DNA of 64,000 nt from Vreelandella zhuhanensis (GTDB lineage: Bacteria > Pseudomonadota > Gammaproteobacteria > Pseudomonadales > Halomonadaceae). Position numbers and translations under genes: made by a program. The stretch is taken from NCBI RefSeq assembly GCF_009793355.1, contig NZ_WTKP01000007.1:62001-126000 (forward strand), read 5' to 3'. Each line of letters starts with the position of its first letter. Position 1 is the first letter of the stretch. This document shows, piece by piece, positions 1-8,874 of the stretch. The notes under the pieces are model-generated. The model was not told where the DNA came from. It saw nothing but the letters and a program-made list of their open reading frames with translations, and did not search any database.

Positions 1-409
1 GAAACGATTTGCGATAGGCGAGAATATCCGAAGGCGCATTGAGTGCCTTCGCATCGCGTACTCTGAGAGTTCCCTGTCGATCGGACTGCAGCAAGGGACT
101 CAGCAGAGGGCGCCAGGATTGCGGCGAAATCATCGTTTGAGAGGATGAGTGGATGGCGAAGGCATGATGAAACACTTCCTGGAAGTAATCACCTGTCTGG
201 AGCGTGTCTATTCTGCCACCGGATTGACGAATCTGATGCTCAAGGAAGGCCACTTCATCCTTTAGCCGGCTCTCAACGAACTCTCGGGACATCCTGTCCA
301 GCAATAACCCCTGGACAAGCCATGCGAGCGCCATCAGAACGATGCCGGCCGGCAATAACAGGGCCAGAAGTGTTCCCTTAACGGACGCCGGCTTTCTAAA
401 CAGCATCAT
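1..409 (-). CDS. Sensor histidine kinase, N-terminal part, cut by window edge
   Basis: The minus strand from ATG at 409 (a second ATG is at 406) reads open to the window edge: MMLFRKPASVKGTLLALLL and onward for about 136 residues. A single hydrophobic segment (about residues 12-33) is followed by a polar stretch, which is the usual inner-membrane anchor and periplasmic sensing domain of an EnvZ/QseC-type kinase. No HAMP, HisKA or ATPase domain lies inside the window. The start overlaps the last 14 bases of the response regulator gene, so the two are translationally coupled. Together with the divergent copper genes, this suggests a sensor of periplasmic copper. Function is inferred from position; the signal sensed cannot be read from this fragment. 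Confidence 0.8.
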   Translation of the reverse strand, partial: MMLFRKPASVKGTLLALLLPAGIVLMALAWLVQGLLLDRMSREFVESRLKDEVAFLEHQIRQSGGRIDTLQTGDYFQEVFHHAFAIHSSSQTMISPQSWRPLLSPLLQSDRQGTLRVRDAKALNAPSDILAYRKSF

Positions 410-1061
410 TGAACAAGTACCCCTGACCACGGCGTGTGGCGATGGTATTTACACCCACCAGCTTTCTCAGGCGGCGGATATAGGCTTCGATGACGTTTTC
501 GCTTGGGCTGTCGTTAAGGTTGTAAAGTTGCTCCATGAGCTGTTCCTTGGAAAAAACATGCCCCGGGCGGCTCATGAGACATCGAAGCAGGCGAAATTCA
601 GTACCGGTCAAGCTGTGCTCAATACCATCTGCCATTTTTAGGCTCTGTCGGTTCACGTCCAGCTCAAAGCGTCCAGCCTTTAAAGTGGACTGCACGCGCC
701 CTTCGCTTCGGCGCACGATGGCATTCAGCCTGGCAATCAATTCTTCCGTCTGAAATGGCTTGGCAAGGTAGTCGTCTGCGCCAGCCTTCAGGCCGTTTAC
801 TTTGTCTTGCCAGTCTCCCCGCGCCGTAAGGATCAATACCGGAAAGTTGGCGTTGCTCATGCGCCATTTCCGCAATACGTCAAGGCCATTTCCGTCTGGC
901 AGTCCCAGGTCCAATACGCCGGCCCTATAATCTTCCTGCTCACCCAGAATTATCGCTTCTCTGGCAGTGCGGGTGGTATCCACGCTGAAACCGGCTTTCT
1001 CAAGTTGGCTGGCAAGCCCGTCGGCTAACAGGCGGTCATCTTCTACCAGCAGTAATCGCAT
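396..1061 (-). CDS. OmpR/QseB-family response regulator, probable copper regulator
   Basis: 221 aa, full length for the OmpR family. The receiver domain spans residues 1-115: acidic pair E7/D8/D9, phospho-acceptor D51 in VLDLGLPDG, T79 in LILTARGD, and K101 in YLAKPF. The winged-helix DNA-binding domain spans about residues 125-221 and ends in TRRGQGYLF. It sits upstream of, and overlaps, the sensor kinase gene, and is divergent from cupredoxin-copA-copB. CopR/CusR/PcoR regulators control such genes; the receiver and linker look closest to the PmrA/QseB branch, so the name is left blank. The 11-bp-periodic repeats upstream suggest that it regulates both itself and the copper operon. Confidence 0.9.
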   Translation of the reverse strand: MRLLLVEDDRLLADGLASQLEKAGFSVDTTRTAREAIILGEQEDYRAGVLDLGLPDGNGLDVLRKWRMSNANFPVLILTARGDWQDKVNGLKAGADDYLAKPFQTEELIARLNAIVRRSEGRVQSTLKAGRFELDVNRQSLKMADGIEHSLTGTEFRLLRCLMSRPGHVFSKEQLMEQLYNLNDSPSENVIEAYIRRLRKLVGVNTIATRRGQGYLFNDAV

Positions 1062-1110
1062 TTATCGTTTCCTTCTCTGGGTCAAAGCAGGCTGTGGCAG
1101 TGTCGCTGAG

Positions 1111-1169
1111 TAACCTGAATTCAGCCTGAACAGCAAATATATCGGCATTTTCAGAAAGAATTCAGGTTA
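1111..1169. promoter_or_regulatory. Paired OmpR-type operator boxes between the regulator and copper genes
   Basis: On the plus strand CCTGAA occurs at 1114-1119 and 1125-1130, five bases apart, giving an 11-bp period. On the minus strand CCTGAA (1166-1161) and TCTGAA (1155-1150) repeat the same arrangement. The outer halves form a perfect 12-bp inverted repeat, TAACCTGAATTC at 1111-1122 against 1158-1169. Direct half-sites with an N5 spacer are the known recognition pattern for OmpR-family dimers such as PmrA. An AT-rich core (1135-1143, AATATATC) between the pairs could supply -10 elements in both directions. That the adjacent regulator binds here is inference. Confidence 0.7.
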
Positions 1170-1264
1170 ATGCGCCATGGTGGCGATCGTTTCGATCAAA
1201 TGCTCAAGTTACCGGACAAACCCACAAAGGGTTTAACGCAAGCCATATCACAGGAGACGTTTTG

Positions 1265-1792
1265 ATGAACGCATCAAAATTCATAGTTGCCGCAGTGGCC
1301 ATGTCGATTTCAGTAACAGCGCTAGGGGCTGGTGCCCATGAAGATGGGCATGGTGCGAAGAGCGGTGAACCGGCTAAGGCGTCGGAAGCCGATCGAACTA
1401 TCACTGTCGAGATGCATGACAACTACTACGAGCCTGAGGCTATCGAGGTCCAGCAGGGGGAAACTGTACGTTTTGTGGTGGAAAACAAGGGCAATCTGGT
1501 GCACGAATTCAATATCGGTACGCCTGCCATGCACGAAGCTCACCAGGAGGAAATGATGATGATGGTTGAGCACGGGGTTATCCAGGGTGGCAAGCTGCAC
1601 CACGACATGATGGAAATGGATATGGGCAACGGCCATTCCATGAAGCATGACGATCCGAACAGTGTGTTGCTAGAGCCGGGCCAGAGCAAGGAGATCGTCT
1701 GGACGTTTTCGGAGAAAGGCAATCTTGAATTCGCCTGCAATGTGCCCGGCCACTACCAGGCTGGCATGTACGGCGACGTGAATTTCAACTGA
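1265..1792 (+). CDS. Cupredoxin-like periplasmic copper protein
   Basis: 175 aa from ATG 1265, which has AGGAGA about seven bases upstream; a TTG three bases earlier is less likely. The Sec signal peptide covers about residues 1-24 (hydrophobic, ending near ALGAGA). A plastocyanin/azurin-like fold follows, with apparent type 1 copper ligands: His in LVHEFN, then Cys, His and Met in CNVPGHYQAGM near the C terminus. Between the first His and the Cys lies a long insert rich in Met and His (EEMMMMVEHG, LHHDMMEMDMGNGHSMKH). It is the first gene of the cluster, followed by copA and copB. A role as periplasmic copper carrier or electron-transfer partner of the multicopper oxidase is inference. Confidence 0.87.
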   Translation: MNASKFIVAAVAMSISVTALGAGAHEDGHGAKSGEPAKASEADRTITVEMHDNYYEPEAIEVQQGETVRFVVENKGNLVHEFNIGTPAMHEAHQEEMMMMVEHGVIQGGKLHHDMMEMDMGNGHSMKHDDPNSVLLEPGQSKEIVWTFSEKGNLEFACNVPGHYQAGMYGDVNFN

Positions 1793-1881
1793 TCCGGAGG
1801 CCGTCCTCTGAGTCATTCGGGTGCCGGGCGGCTTAAGCTCGGCACCCCGCAAGTGGTAAGTGCATAGCGGAGTAGAACATC

Positions 1882-3582
1882 ATGAAAGCACGCCTTTTGG
1901 CAGGTGCCTTGAGTATGCTATTGCCGATGATCGCATTGGCTGGCGAATACGACCTGACGGTTGACCGGATCAAGATTGACACCGGAGATTTCGTAAAAGA
2001 AGGCATCGGGTACAACGGAAAATCGCCCGGCCCGGAGTTGCGCTTCAAGGAAGGCGAAGAAGTCACCATCAATGTGACGAATAACCTTGATGAAATGACA
2101 TCAATTCACTGGCACGGCCTGATCCTCCCGTTCGACCAGGACGGTGTACCGGGAATCAGCTTTCCCGGCATCAAGCCGGGCGAAACGTTCACCTACAACT
2201 TCCCGGTTGTCCAGGCCGGAACCTACTGGTTTCACAGCCATTCCGGCTTTCAGGAGCCAGACGGTGCCTTTGGCGCCATCGTGATTGAGCCCGAAGGAAG
2301 GGAGCCATTCCGGTACGATCGCGACTACGTCATCCAGCTGACGGATAAGCATCCCCACTCCGGTGACCGCATCATGCGCAATCTGAAAACCACGCCGGAT
2401 TATTACAATCGCCAGCAACAGACAGTGGGAGAGTTCTTCTCAGAAGTTTCTGAGCACGGCTTCATGGACAGCGTAAAAGATCGTCTGGCCTGGGGTGATA
2501 TGCGCATGATGAAGGCGGATATCGAGGATGTTCAAGGCTTTACCGGCATGATTAATGGCAAGGGTCCAAAACAGAACTGGACCGGCGTGTTCAAGCCCGG
2601 TGAGCGTATTCGTCTGAGGTTCATCAACTCCTCTGCCATGACCTATTTCGACGTGCGTATTCCCGGCTTGGATATGACCGTTGTGCAGGCGGACGGCAAC
2701 AACGTCCAGCCGGTCAATGTGGACGAATTCCGGATTGGTGTCGCTGAAACCTATGATGTGATTGTGCGTCCTCGAGATGCACAGGCGTACACTGTTTTCG
2801 CCGAATCCATGGGCCGTTCAGGGTTTGCCAGGGCAACACTTGCGCCGGAAGAAGGAATGCAAGCCCCCGTACCGCCCATGCGTGACCCCGCTCGTCTGAC
2901 CATGGCCGACATGGCGGGAATGCCGGGAATGGACCATGGCGGTATGGACCATTCCACTATGTCGGACATGGATAATTCCAGCATGGCTGGAATGGATCCT
3001 TCTTCTATGGAGGGTATGGACCATAGCGGCATGATGGAAAATGGAGATGAGGTCAGTGATCCATTCTATGCAAAAGGCAGTGGTATCGCCCCAACGGCAG
3101 CCAACGGTGGCAAGTTCCTTTCGTACACGGATCTGAAAGCCCAGAAACCGCTCTATGAAGACCGGGAGCCAACCCGGGAAATCGAGCTCCGCCTGACTGG
3201 CAACATGGAGCGATACACCTGGAGCATCAATGGTGTCAAGTACGAGGATGCGGACCCAATCCGGTTGCAGTACGGCGAGCGCGTTCGCTTCAAGTTTGTC
3301 AATGAAACCATGATGACGCACCCCATGCACCTCCACGGTATGTGGTCAATTCTCGATGTGGGCGCGGGAGAATGGAATCCCATCAAGCACACGGTCAGCG
3401 TTCAGCCAGGCACCACCCTGTATATGGAAACTGAGGTCGATGCACCTGGACAGTGGGCTTTCCATTGTCACCTGTCGTATCACGCCGCTGCAGGGATGTT
3501 CCGGAAGGTCATTGTCGAGGGCGGACCTGAGGCTTCTCAGCCCAGCACTGAAGCTGCGACCGATGCTGGAGGTGACGCATGA
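1882..3582 (+). CDS. copA: CopA-type multicopper oxidase (copper resistance)
   Basis: 566 aa. The protein has three cupredoxin domains and all four copper-ligand blocks: HWHG at residue 76, HSH at 118, HPMHLHG near 480, and HCHLSYHAAAGM near 528, the last giving the type 1 Cys and axial Met. A segment around residues 340-390 is a run of MDH/GM repeats (such as MPGMDHGGMDHSTM), the Met-rich copper-binding domain of PcoA/CopA. These enzymes oxidise Cu(I) in the periplasm. The N terminus (MKARLLAGALSMLLPMIALA) looks like a Sec signal and lacks the twin arginines usual for CopA. The 3' end overlaps copB by ATGA. Confidence 0.95.
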   Translation: MKARLLAGALSMLLPMIALAGEYDLTVDRIKIDTGDFVKEGIGYNGKSPGPELRFKEGEEVTINVTNNLDEMTSIHWHGLILPFDQDGVPGISFPGIKPGETFTYNFPVVQAGTYWFHSHSGFQEPDGAFGAIVIEPEGREPFRYDRDYVIQLTDKHPHSGDRIMRNLKTTPDYYNRQQQTVGEFFSEVSEHGFMDSVKDRLAWGDMRMMKADIEDVQGFTGMINGKGPKQNWTGVFKPGERIRLRFINSSAMTYFDVRIPGLDMTVVQADGNNVQPVNVDEFRIGVAETYDVIVRPRDAQAYTVFAESMGRSGFARATLAPEEGMQAPVPPMRDPARLTMADMAGMPGMDHGGMDHSTMSDMDNSSMAGMDPSSMEGMDHSGMMENGDEVSDPFYAKGSGIAPTAANGGKFLSYTDLKAQKPLYEDREPTREIELRLTGNMERYTWSINGVKYEDADPIRLQYGERVRFKFVNETMMTHPMHLHGMWSILDVGAGEWNPIKHTVSVQPGTTLYMETEVDAPGQWAFHCHLSYHAAAGMFRKVIVEGGPEASQPSTEAATDAGGDA

Positions 3583-4328
3583 ACCGTACCAAATCGTTGA
3601 TGGCCGTCAGCTTGCTGGGTAGCGTACTCATCCCAGCGGTGGTGTCGGCACAGGAGATGCTGTCTGACATCACGGATCGAAAAAAGCCTATCACTATATG
3701 GGGCGCCCAGTTTGAAGAATTCGAGTACCGCTACAGCGATGCCGATGAAGAACTGGCTGTCTGGGATGCAGATATCTTTTATGGCACTGACGACCTGAAG
3801 GTTCGTTGGCTGAGCAAGGGCGAGTATGCCATAGAGGAGCAGACTTACGAGGGACTTGAAAACCAGCTGGTTGGGCAGGTTCCTATCTCCAAGTTCTTTG
3901 ACGCCAAGGCTGGAGTCCGATTCGACACCCCAGAGGGGCCCGACCGTACCTATGCGGTGCTGGGTGTTGCGGGCCTTGCCCCTCAGTGGTTTGAGGTCGA
4001 TACGAATTTTTATGTGAGCAAGGATGGAGACACCTCCGCCGAGCTCGATGCGGAGTACGAGCTGTTGTTCACGAACTACTGGATTCTTTCGGCTAATCTT
4101 GATGCCACGGTTGCATTCAGCGAAGACCGGGAAATTGGAGTCGGCAAGGGCCTGGTTTCCACCGAAACCGGACTCAGGTTGAGTTACGATCTGATAGACC
4201 GTTCTTTCTCACCCTATGTGGGGGTGGTTCATGAACGCAAGTATGGAGACACGGCGGATTTCGCCGAAGCCGATGGCGGCAGTACGGAGGACTGGTTCGC
4301 CGTTATTGGAGCGAGACTCTCCTTCTAA
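3579..4328 (+). CDS. copB: CopB-type outer-membrane copper resistance protein
   Basis: 249 aa. A signal peptide (about residues 1-24, ending VVSAQ) is followed by alternating amphipathic strands typical of a beta-barrel and a C-terminal aromatic residue (GARLSF), as in CopB/PcoB outer-membrane proteins. WGAQFEEFEYRYSDADEELAVWDA matches the start of the conserved CopB domain. It is shorter than classical CopB (about 330 aa) because the N-terminal Met/His-rich repeats are absent; in this locus those repeats occur only in CopA and the cupredoxin. Translation is coupled to copA by an ATGA overlap. It probably helps sequester or export copper across the outer membrane. Confidence 0.92.
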   Translation: MNRTKSLMAVSLLGSVLIPAVVSAQEMLSDITDRKKPITIWGAQFEEFEYRYSDADEELAVWDADIFYGTDDLKVRWLSKGEYAIEEQTYEGLENQLVGQVPISKFFDAKAGVRFDTPEGPDRTYAVLGVAGLAPQWFEVDTNFYVSKDGDTSAELDAEYELLFTNYWILSANLDATVAFSEDREIGVGKGLVSTETGLRLSYDLIDRSFSPYVGVVHERKYGDTADFAEADGGSTEDWFAVIGARLSF

Positions 4329-4403
4329 CCTCTCTGACGGGTCTTACATTTTATTTCCAGAAAAATATGTAGGTAAAGATAAGCAAAGCGCGCAAGCGTA
4401 ACC

Positions 4404-4455
4404 AGGCGCCCCCGGAATACGCTGAATGCAGCCTGGGCCGGGGGTGCCTTATTTT
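4404..4455 (+). terminator. Probable terminator of the copper operon
   Basis: AGGCGCCCCCGG at 4404-4415 pairs with CCGGGGGTGCCT at 4438-4449 with a single mismatch, and TTATTTTAC follows. It lies between the convergent ends of copB and nrdB. The T-rich side favours plus-strand termination. Confidence 0.55.
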
Positions 4456-4477
4456 ACGATGCGTCTTGCAGTACGGT

Positions 4478-5716
4478 TCAATCCCAGCTCAGCGCGCCAC
4501 CCACCTGATACTCGGTGACGCGGGTCTCGAAGAAGTTCTTTTCCTTGCGCAGGTCGATGATCTCGCTCATCCAAGGGAAAGGATTCTTGGCGCCGGGGAA
4601 TTGCTCCTGCAGGCCGATCTGAGCCAGGCGGCGGTTGCAGATGAAATGGAGATATTCCTCCATGATCGCCGCGTTCATTCCCAGTACGCCGCGCGGCATG
4701 GTATCGCGGGCGTAGGCGATCTCAAGCTCGGTGCCTTCGAGAATCATCTGGGTGACTTCATCCTGAAATTCCGGTGTCCAGAGGTGGGAGTTCTCGATCT
4801 TGATCTGGTTGATCATGTCGACGCCGAAATTCAAATGCATGGATTCGTCACGCAGGATGTACTGAAACTGCTCAGCCACGCCGGTCATCTTGTTGCGCCG
4901 CCCCATGGAGAGAATCTGGCTGAAGCCGCAGTAGAAGAAGATACCTTCGGTGACGCAATAGAAGGCCACCAGGTTGCGCAGCAGTTCCTGATCGGTCTCC
5001 GGGGTGCCGGTTTGAAAGTCCGGACGCGAAAGCGATTGGGTGTGCTTGAGGCTCCAGGCGGATTTGGCGGCCACCGAGGGCACTTCGCGGTACATGTTGA
5101 ACACCGCGCCTTCATCCATGCCCAGCGACTCCACGCAATACTGGTAAGCATGGGTGTGAATGGCTTCCTCGAAGGCTTGGCGCAGCAAATACTGGCGGCA
5201 TTCCGGGTTGGTGATCAGGCGATACAGCGCGAGCACCAGGTTGTTGGCCACCAGCGAATCGGCGGTGGAAAAGTAGCCCAGCGAACGCTCGACGATGCGA
5301 CGTTCGTCGGCGGTCAGGCCGTCCTGGCTCTTCCACAGGGCGATGTCCGCGTTCATGTTCACTTCCTGGGGCATCCAGTGGTTGGCGCTGCCATCCAGGT
5401 ATTTCTGCCAGGCCCACTCGTACTTGAACGGTACCAACTGGTTCAGGTCGACGCGGGCGTTGATCATCTGCTTGTCGTCGACTTCGATGCGCGCGGCACC
5501 CATTTCCAGCTCTTCCAGGCCGGCGGCGACATCCAATCGTTCCAGCGACTGGCGGGCGCGCTGCAGGCGGTCGTTCTCCACCGGGCGGTAATCGCTTTTC
5601 AGCTCACCGGCATCGGCTTCAAAAGACGCTGTCGGGGCGGCGGGAGCCGGCTTGGGTTTTGACATCGTTTCGGCGACGGCTTGGTCGTCCTCATGGAATT
5701 CATCCCAGTTCAGCAT
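4478..5716 (-). CDS. nrdB: Class Ia ribonucleotide reductase, beta subunit
   Basis: 412 aa, the length of the Pseudomonas-type NrdB rather than the 376 aa E. coli form. Diiron ligands are visible: Asp in NADIALWK, Glu and His in EEAIHTHAY, Glu in TEGIFFYC, and Glu and His in [10 protein letters not shown]. The radical Tyr is the residue four after the first His (IHTHAY). The C-terminal tail ([11 protein letters not shown]) is the part that docks to NrdA. Residues 1-60 form a low-complexity Pro/Ala extension. With NrdA it makes deoxyribonucleotides aerobically. It lies 38 bases downstream of nrdA and is surely cotranscribed under NrdR control. Confidence 0.97.
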   Translation of the reverse strand: MLNWDEFHEDDQAVAETMSKPKPAPAAPTASFEADAGELKSDYRPVENDRLQRARQSLERLDVAAGLEELEMGAARIEVDDKQMINARVDLNQLVPFKYEWAWQKYLDGSANHWMPQEVNMNADIALWKSQDGLTADERRIVERSLGYFSTADSLVANNLVLALYRLITNPECRQYLLRQAFEEAIHTHAYQYCVESLGMDEGAVFNMYREVPSVAAKSAWSLKHTQSLSRPDFQTGTPETDQELLRNLVAFYCVTEGIFFYCGFSQILSMGRRNKMTGVAEQFQYILRDESMHLNFGVDMINQIKIENSHLWTPEFQDEVTQMILEGTELEIAYARDTMPRGVLGMNAAIMEEYLHFICNRRLAQIGLQEQFPGAKNPFPWMSEIIDLRKEKNFFETRVTEYQVGGALSWD

Positions 5717-5754
5717 GTGGCTCTCCTGTCATGTAAATCTCTTGTATAGGGGCG

Positions 5755-8661
5755 TTATTGGCAGGCTTCGCAGCCCAGTTCATCGATATCGCTTGCCGAA
5801 GGCGGGCGCTGGCCACCCTTGCCGTTCAGGAAGTCGTCGACACCCCGCGGTTCTTGAACGCTAGAGGCTTCGGGTGCGGCGGTTGGCGCGGAGCCGTTAC
5901 TCACGGCGTTCAGGGTGCCGCGTTCGACGGTGGATTTTTCCACCGAGGTGGCGCCAAGGGCACGCAGGTAGTAGGTGGTCTTGAGGCCGCGAAACCACGC
6001 CATGCGATAGGTGACATCGAGTTTCTTGCCCGAAACGCCCTTGATATAGAGATTCAGTGATTGGGCCTGGTCGATCCATTTCTGGCGCCGCGAGGCGGCT
6101 TCCACCAACCATTTGGGCTCGATCTCGAAGGCCGTGGCGTACTTGGCCTTGAGGTCGTCCGGCACGCGCTCGATGGGTTGAACGCTGCCATCGTAGTACT
6201 TGAGGTCGTTGATCATCACTTCGTCCCATAGGCCGCGAGCCTTGAGATCATCCACCATAGGGGCGTTGACCACGGTGAACTCGCCGGACAGGTTGGATTT
6301 GACGAACAGGTTCTGATAGGTCGGTTCGATGGACTGCGTCACGCCGCAGATGTTGGAGATCGTCGCGGTGGGGGCGATCGCCATCACATTGGAGTTGCGC
6401 ATGCCCTGATGGGTAACCTTCTCACGCAGGCGCTGCCAATCCTGAGTGGTGCTGGTGTCGACCTCGATATAGCTTTCGCCGCGTTCGAGCTTGAGTTTTT
6501 CGATGGAATCGATGGGTAGTACGCCCTGGCTCCACAGCGAGCCCTCGAAGCTTGAGTACTTGCCACGTTCGGCAGCAAGATCCGAGGAGGCTTCGATGGC
6601 GTGATAGCTGACCAATTCCATGGAACGGTCGGCGAATTCCACCGCCTGTTGACTGGCGTAGGCAATGTCCTGGGCGTAGAGCGCATCCTGGAAGCCCATG
6701 ATGCCGAGCCCCACCGGACGATGCTTGAAATTGGCATTACGCGCCTGATCCACGGCGTAGTAATTGATGTCGATGACGTTATCCAGCATGCGTACGGCGG
6801 TACGTACGGTTTTGCCCAGCTTGGCGCTATCCAGCCTGCCTTCCCGAATATGCTGAGCCAGGTTGATCGAGCCCAGGTTGCATACCGCGATCTCGTCGAT
6901 GCTGGTGTTGAGCGTGATCTCGGTGCAAAGGTTCGAGGAGTGAACCACACCGGCGTGTTGCTGCGGGCTTCTCAGGTTGCAGGGGTCCTTGAAAGTGATC
7001 CAGGGGTGGCCGGTCTCGAACAGCATCGAGAGCATCTTGCGCCACAGGTCCTTGGCCTTGACCCGCTTGAATAGTCTGAGCTGGCCGTCATGGGTCATCG
7101 CTTCGTATTCTTCGTAGCGCTTCTCGAAAGCGGCGCCGTAAAGCTCGTGCAGGTCCGGGCAGGTGGAGGGCGAAAACAACGTCCAGTCGCCATCGTCGAA
7201 TACCCGCTTCATGAACAGGTCGGGCACCCAGTTGGCGGTGTTCATGTCATGGGTGCGGCGTCGGTCGTCGCCGGTGTTCTTGCGCAACTCGAGAAATTCC
7301 TCGATGTCCAGGTGCCAAGTCTCCAGGTAGGCGCACACCGCCCCCTTGCGCTTTCCGCCCTGGTTGACCGCAACCGCGGTATCGTTGACCACCTTGAGAA
7401 ACGGCACCACACCCTGGGACTTGCCGTTGGTGCCCTTGATCCAGGCACCTAGGGCGCGTACCGGCGTCCAGTCGTTGCCGAGCCCCCCGGCCCATTTGGA
7501 GAGCATGGCGTTGTCGCGGATAGCGCTATAGATCCCATTTAGATCGTCCGGCACGGTGGTCAGGTAACAGCTGGAAAGCTGGCTGCGTACGGTGCCGGCG
7601 TTGAACAAGGTCGGCGTGGAGGCCATGTAATCGAAGCTGGAAAGCAGCTCGTAGAACTCAATGGCCCGCGCTTCGCGATCATCTTCATTCAGTGCCAGTC
7701 CCATGGCCACACGCATGAAAAGTACTTGGGGAAGCTCGTAACGACTCTCGTCATGGTGAAGAAAGTAACGATCGTAAAGTGTCTGCAGACTCAGATAAGT
7801 AAAGGCGAGGTCACGGCGGTGATCCAGTGCCGCGCCCAGGCGGTCGAGGTCAAATTCGGCCAGGCGAGGGTCGAGTTGTTCGAATTCAATGCCCTTGTTT
7901 ACATAGGCTTGAAACGCCGGGGAGTAGAGCTCTGCCATTTCCGAGTAAGTGGCTTCGTCGGCGACGCCCAGAAAAGACAGGGCTTCACGGCGCAGGTTGT
8001 CCTGGAGCAGGCGGGCGGTGACGTAGCTGTAGTTGGGCTCTTTCTCGACCAGGGTGCGAGCGGTCATCGTCAGCGCCTGGGAAACCCCATCGACGGTGAC
8101 ACCGTCATAGAGGTTTTTCAACGCGGCCTGGACAATGGCACCGGCGTCAACATTGGCCAGGTCGGTACAGGCATCGGTTACCAGTGTTTCGATACGGCCC
8201 AGATCCAGCGGGCGGGTACTGCCGTCGCGTAGCGTCACATTCAAATCGGGATGCGGCTTGGCGATTGCCGCTTCGTTGGTGGCGCGCGCCCGGGCATGTT
8301 CTTCACGGTAAAGTACATAGGCGCGGGCGACTTTCTGCTCGCCGGCGCGCATCAGGGTGAGTTCGACCTGATCTTGGATATCCTCGATATGTACGGTACC
8401 GCCATCGGGCATGCGACGTAGAAAGGCCTGCTGAATGGTTTGCACTGCCTGTGGGACAAACGCTCGTACCCGGGAGGAAGCAGCAGCGTCGTCACCTTCC
8501 ACGGCAATGAATGCCTTGTACATGGCAACGGAAATCTTGTCGACATTGAAGGGGGCGACATCGCCTTCGCGCTTGATGACACTTAGGGTTTGCGGCGCGG
8601 TGACGCCAACGCCGGTGGTGGTAGAAGGATACAAATCATCGGACATGATGGGAAATTCCAT
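5755..8661 (-). CDS. nrdA: Class Ia ribonucleotide reductase, alpha subunit
   Basis: 968 aa. There is an N-terminal ATP-cone (about residues 22-115) and a second, diverged ATP-cone-like region (about 140-230) before the catalytic barrel, giving the long Pseudomonas-type NrdA instead of the roughly 760 aa E. coli form. Catalytic features: the Cys of LSSCYLT, NLCTE (Asn, radical Cys, Glu), the partner Cys in VCNLGSINLA, the Tyr pair in TTYYLRALG, and the redox-relay pair in the C-terminal GCEACQ. ATG 8661 is given as the start; ATG 8646 (MSDDLYPS), with a weak GGAA ten bases upstream, is equally possible. The promoter region carries two NrdR boxes. Confidence 0.97.
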   Translation of the reverse strand: MEFPIMSDDLYPSTTTGVGVTAPQTLSVIKREGDVAPFNVDKISVAMYKAFIAVEGDDAAASSRVRAFVPQAVQTIQQAFLRRMPDGGTVHIEDIQDQVELTLMRAGEQKVARAYVLYREEHARARATNEAAIAKPHPDLNVTLRDGSTRPLDLGRIETLVTDACTDLANVDAGAIVQAALKNLYDGVTVDGVSQALTMTARTLVEKEPNYSYVTARLLQDNLRREALSFLGVADEATYSEMAELYSPAFQAYVNKGIEFEQLDPRLAEFDLDRLGAALDHRRDLAFTYLSLQTLYDRYFLHHDESRYELPQVLFMRVAMGLALNEDDREARAIEFYELLSSFDYMASTPTLFNAGTVRSQLSSCYLTTVPDDLNGIYSAIRDNAMLSKWAGGLGNDWTPVRALGAWIKGTNGKSQGVVPFLKVVNDTAVAVNQGGKRKGAVCAYLETWHLDIEEFLELRKNTGDDRRRTHDMNTANWVPDLFMKRVFDDGDWTLFSPSTCPDLHELYGAAFEKRYEEYEAMTHDGQLRLFKRVKAKDLWRKMLSMLFETGHPWITFKDPCNLRSPQQHAGVVHSSNLCTEITLNTSIDEIAVCNLGSINLAQHIREGRLDSAKLGKTVRTAVRMLDNVIDINYYAVDQARNANFKHRPVGLGIMGFQDALYAQDIAYASQQAVEFADRSMELVSYHAIEASSDLAAERGKYSSFEGSLWSQGVLPIDSIEKLKLERGESYIEVDTSTTQDWQRLREKVTHQGMRNSNVMAIAPTATISNICGVTQSIEPTYQNLFVKSNLSGEFTVVNAPMVDDLKARGLWDEVMINDLKYYDGSVQPIERVPDDLKAKYATAFEIEPKWLVEAASRRQKWIDQAQSLNLYIKGVSGKKLDVTYRMAWFRGLKTTYYLRALGATSVEKSTVERGTLNAVSNGSAPTAAPEASSVQEPRGVDDFLNGKGGQRPPSASDIDELGCEACQ

Positions 8662-8722
8662 GAGGCCAGGTTTTGCCGGACGGCTAAAAAGCTGCTTGAT
8701 AGAAGGAGGTGCTTCTGCTAAG

Positions 8723-8769
8723 GCACACTATGTGGTGTGCTATTATTAAAAAAACACAAGATAGTGTGT
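8723..8769 (-). promoter_or_regulatory. Two NrdR boxes upstream of nrdA
   Basis: The distal box ACACAAGATAGTGTGT (8754-8769) fits the NrdR consensus (ACAC, eight bases, GTGT). The proximal box GCACACTATGTGGTGT (8723-8738) is a weaker match. Their starts are 31 bp apart, about three helical turns, the spacing known for cooperative NrdR binding. NrdR represses nrd genes when dATP is plentiful. Confidence 0.87.
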
Positions 8770-8786
8770 TTGGTCTCAGTGTTCAA
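8758..8786 (-). promoter_or_regulatory. Probable nrdA promoter
   Basis: On the minus strand, TTGAAC (8786-8781) and TATCTT (8763-8758) are separated by 17 bp. The -10 element lies inside the distal NrdR box and the proximal box falls just past the expected start site, so bound NrdR would block RNA polymerase. Confidence 0.5.
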
Positions 8787-8874
8787 GTTTTTGATCGGCA
8801 GTGCCAAGGCCACCCCCAGGAAGTGTGAAAATGCAGCCTAAGGCAAGGCGTAGTGGTTGTTTTAAGGTATCCTT

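Noticed and set aside
145-641. Small plus-strand frames at the left edge
   Set aside because: They overlap the sensor kinase and response regulator on the other strand, which have clear domain motifs.
4466-5662. 398-codon plus-strand frame
   Set aside because: Antisense to nrdB with its full set of metal ligands; no recognisable domain or ribosome-binding site.
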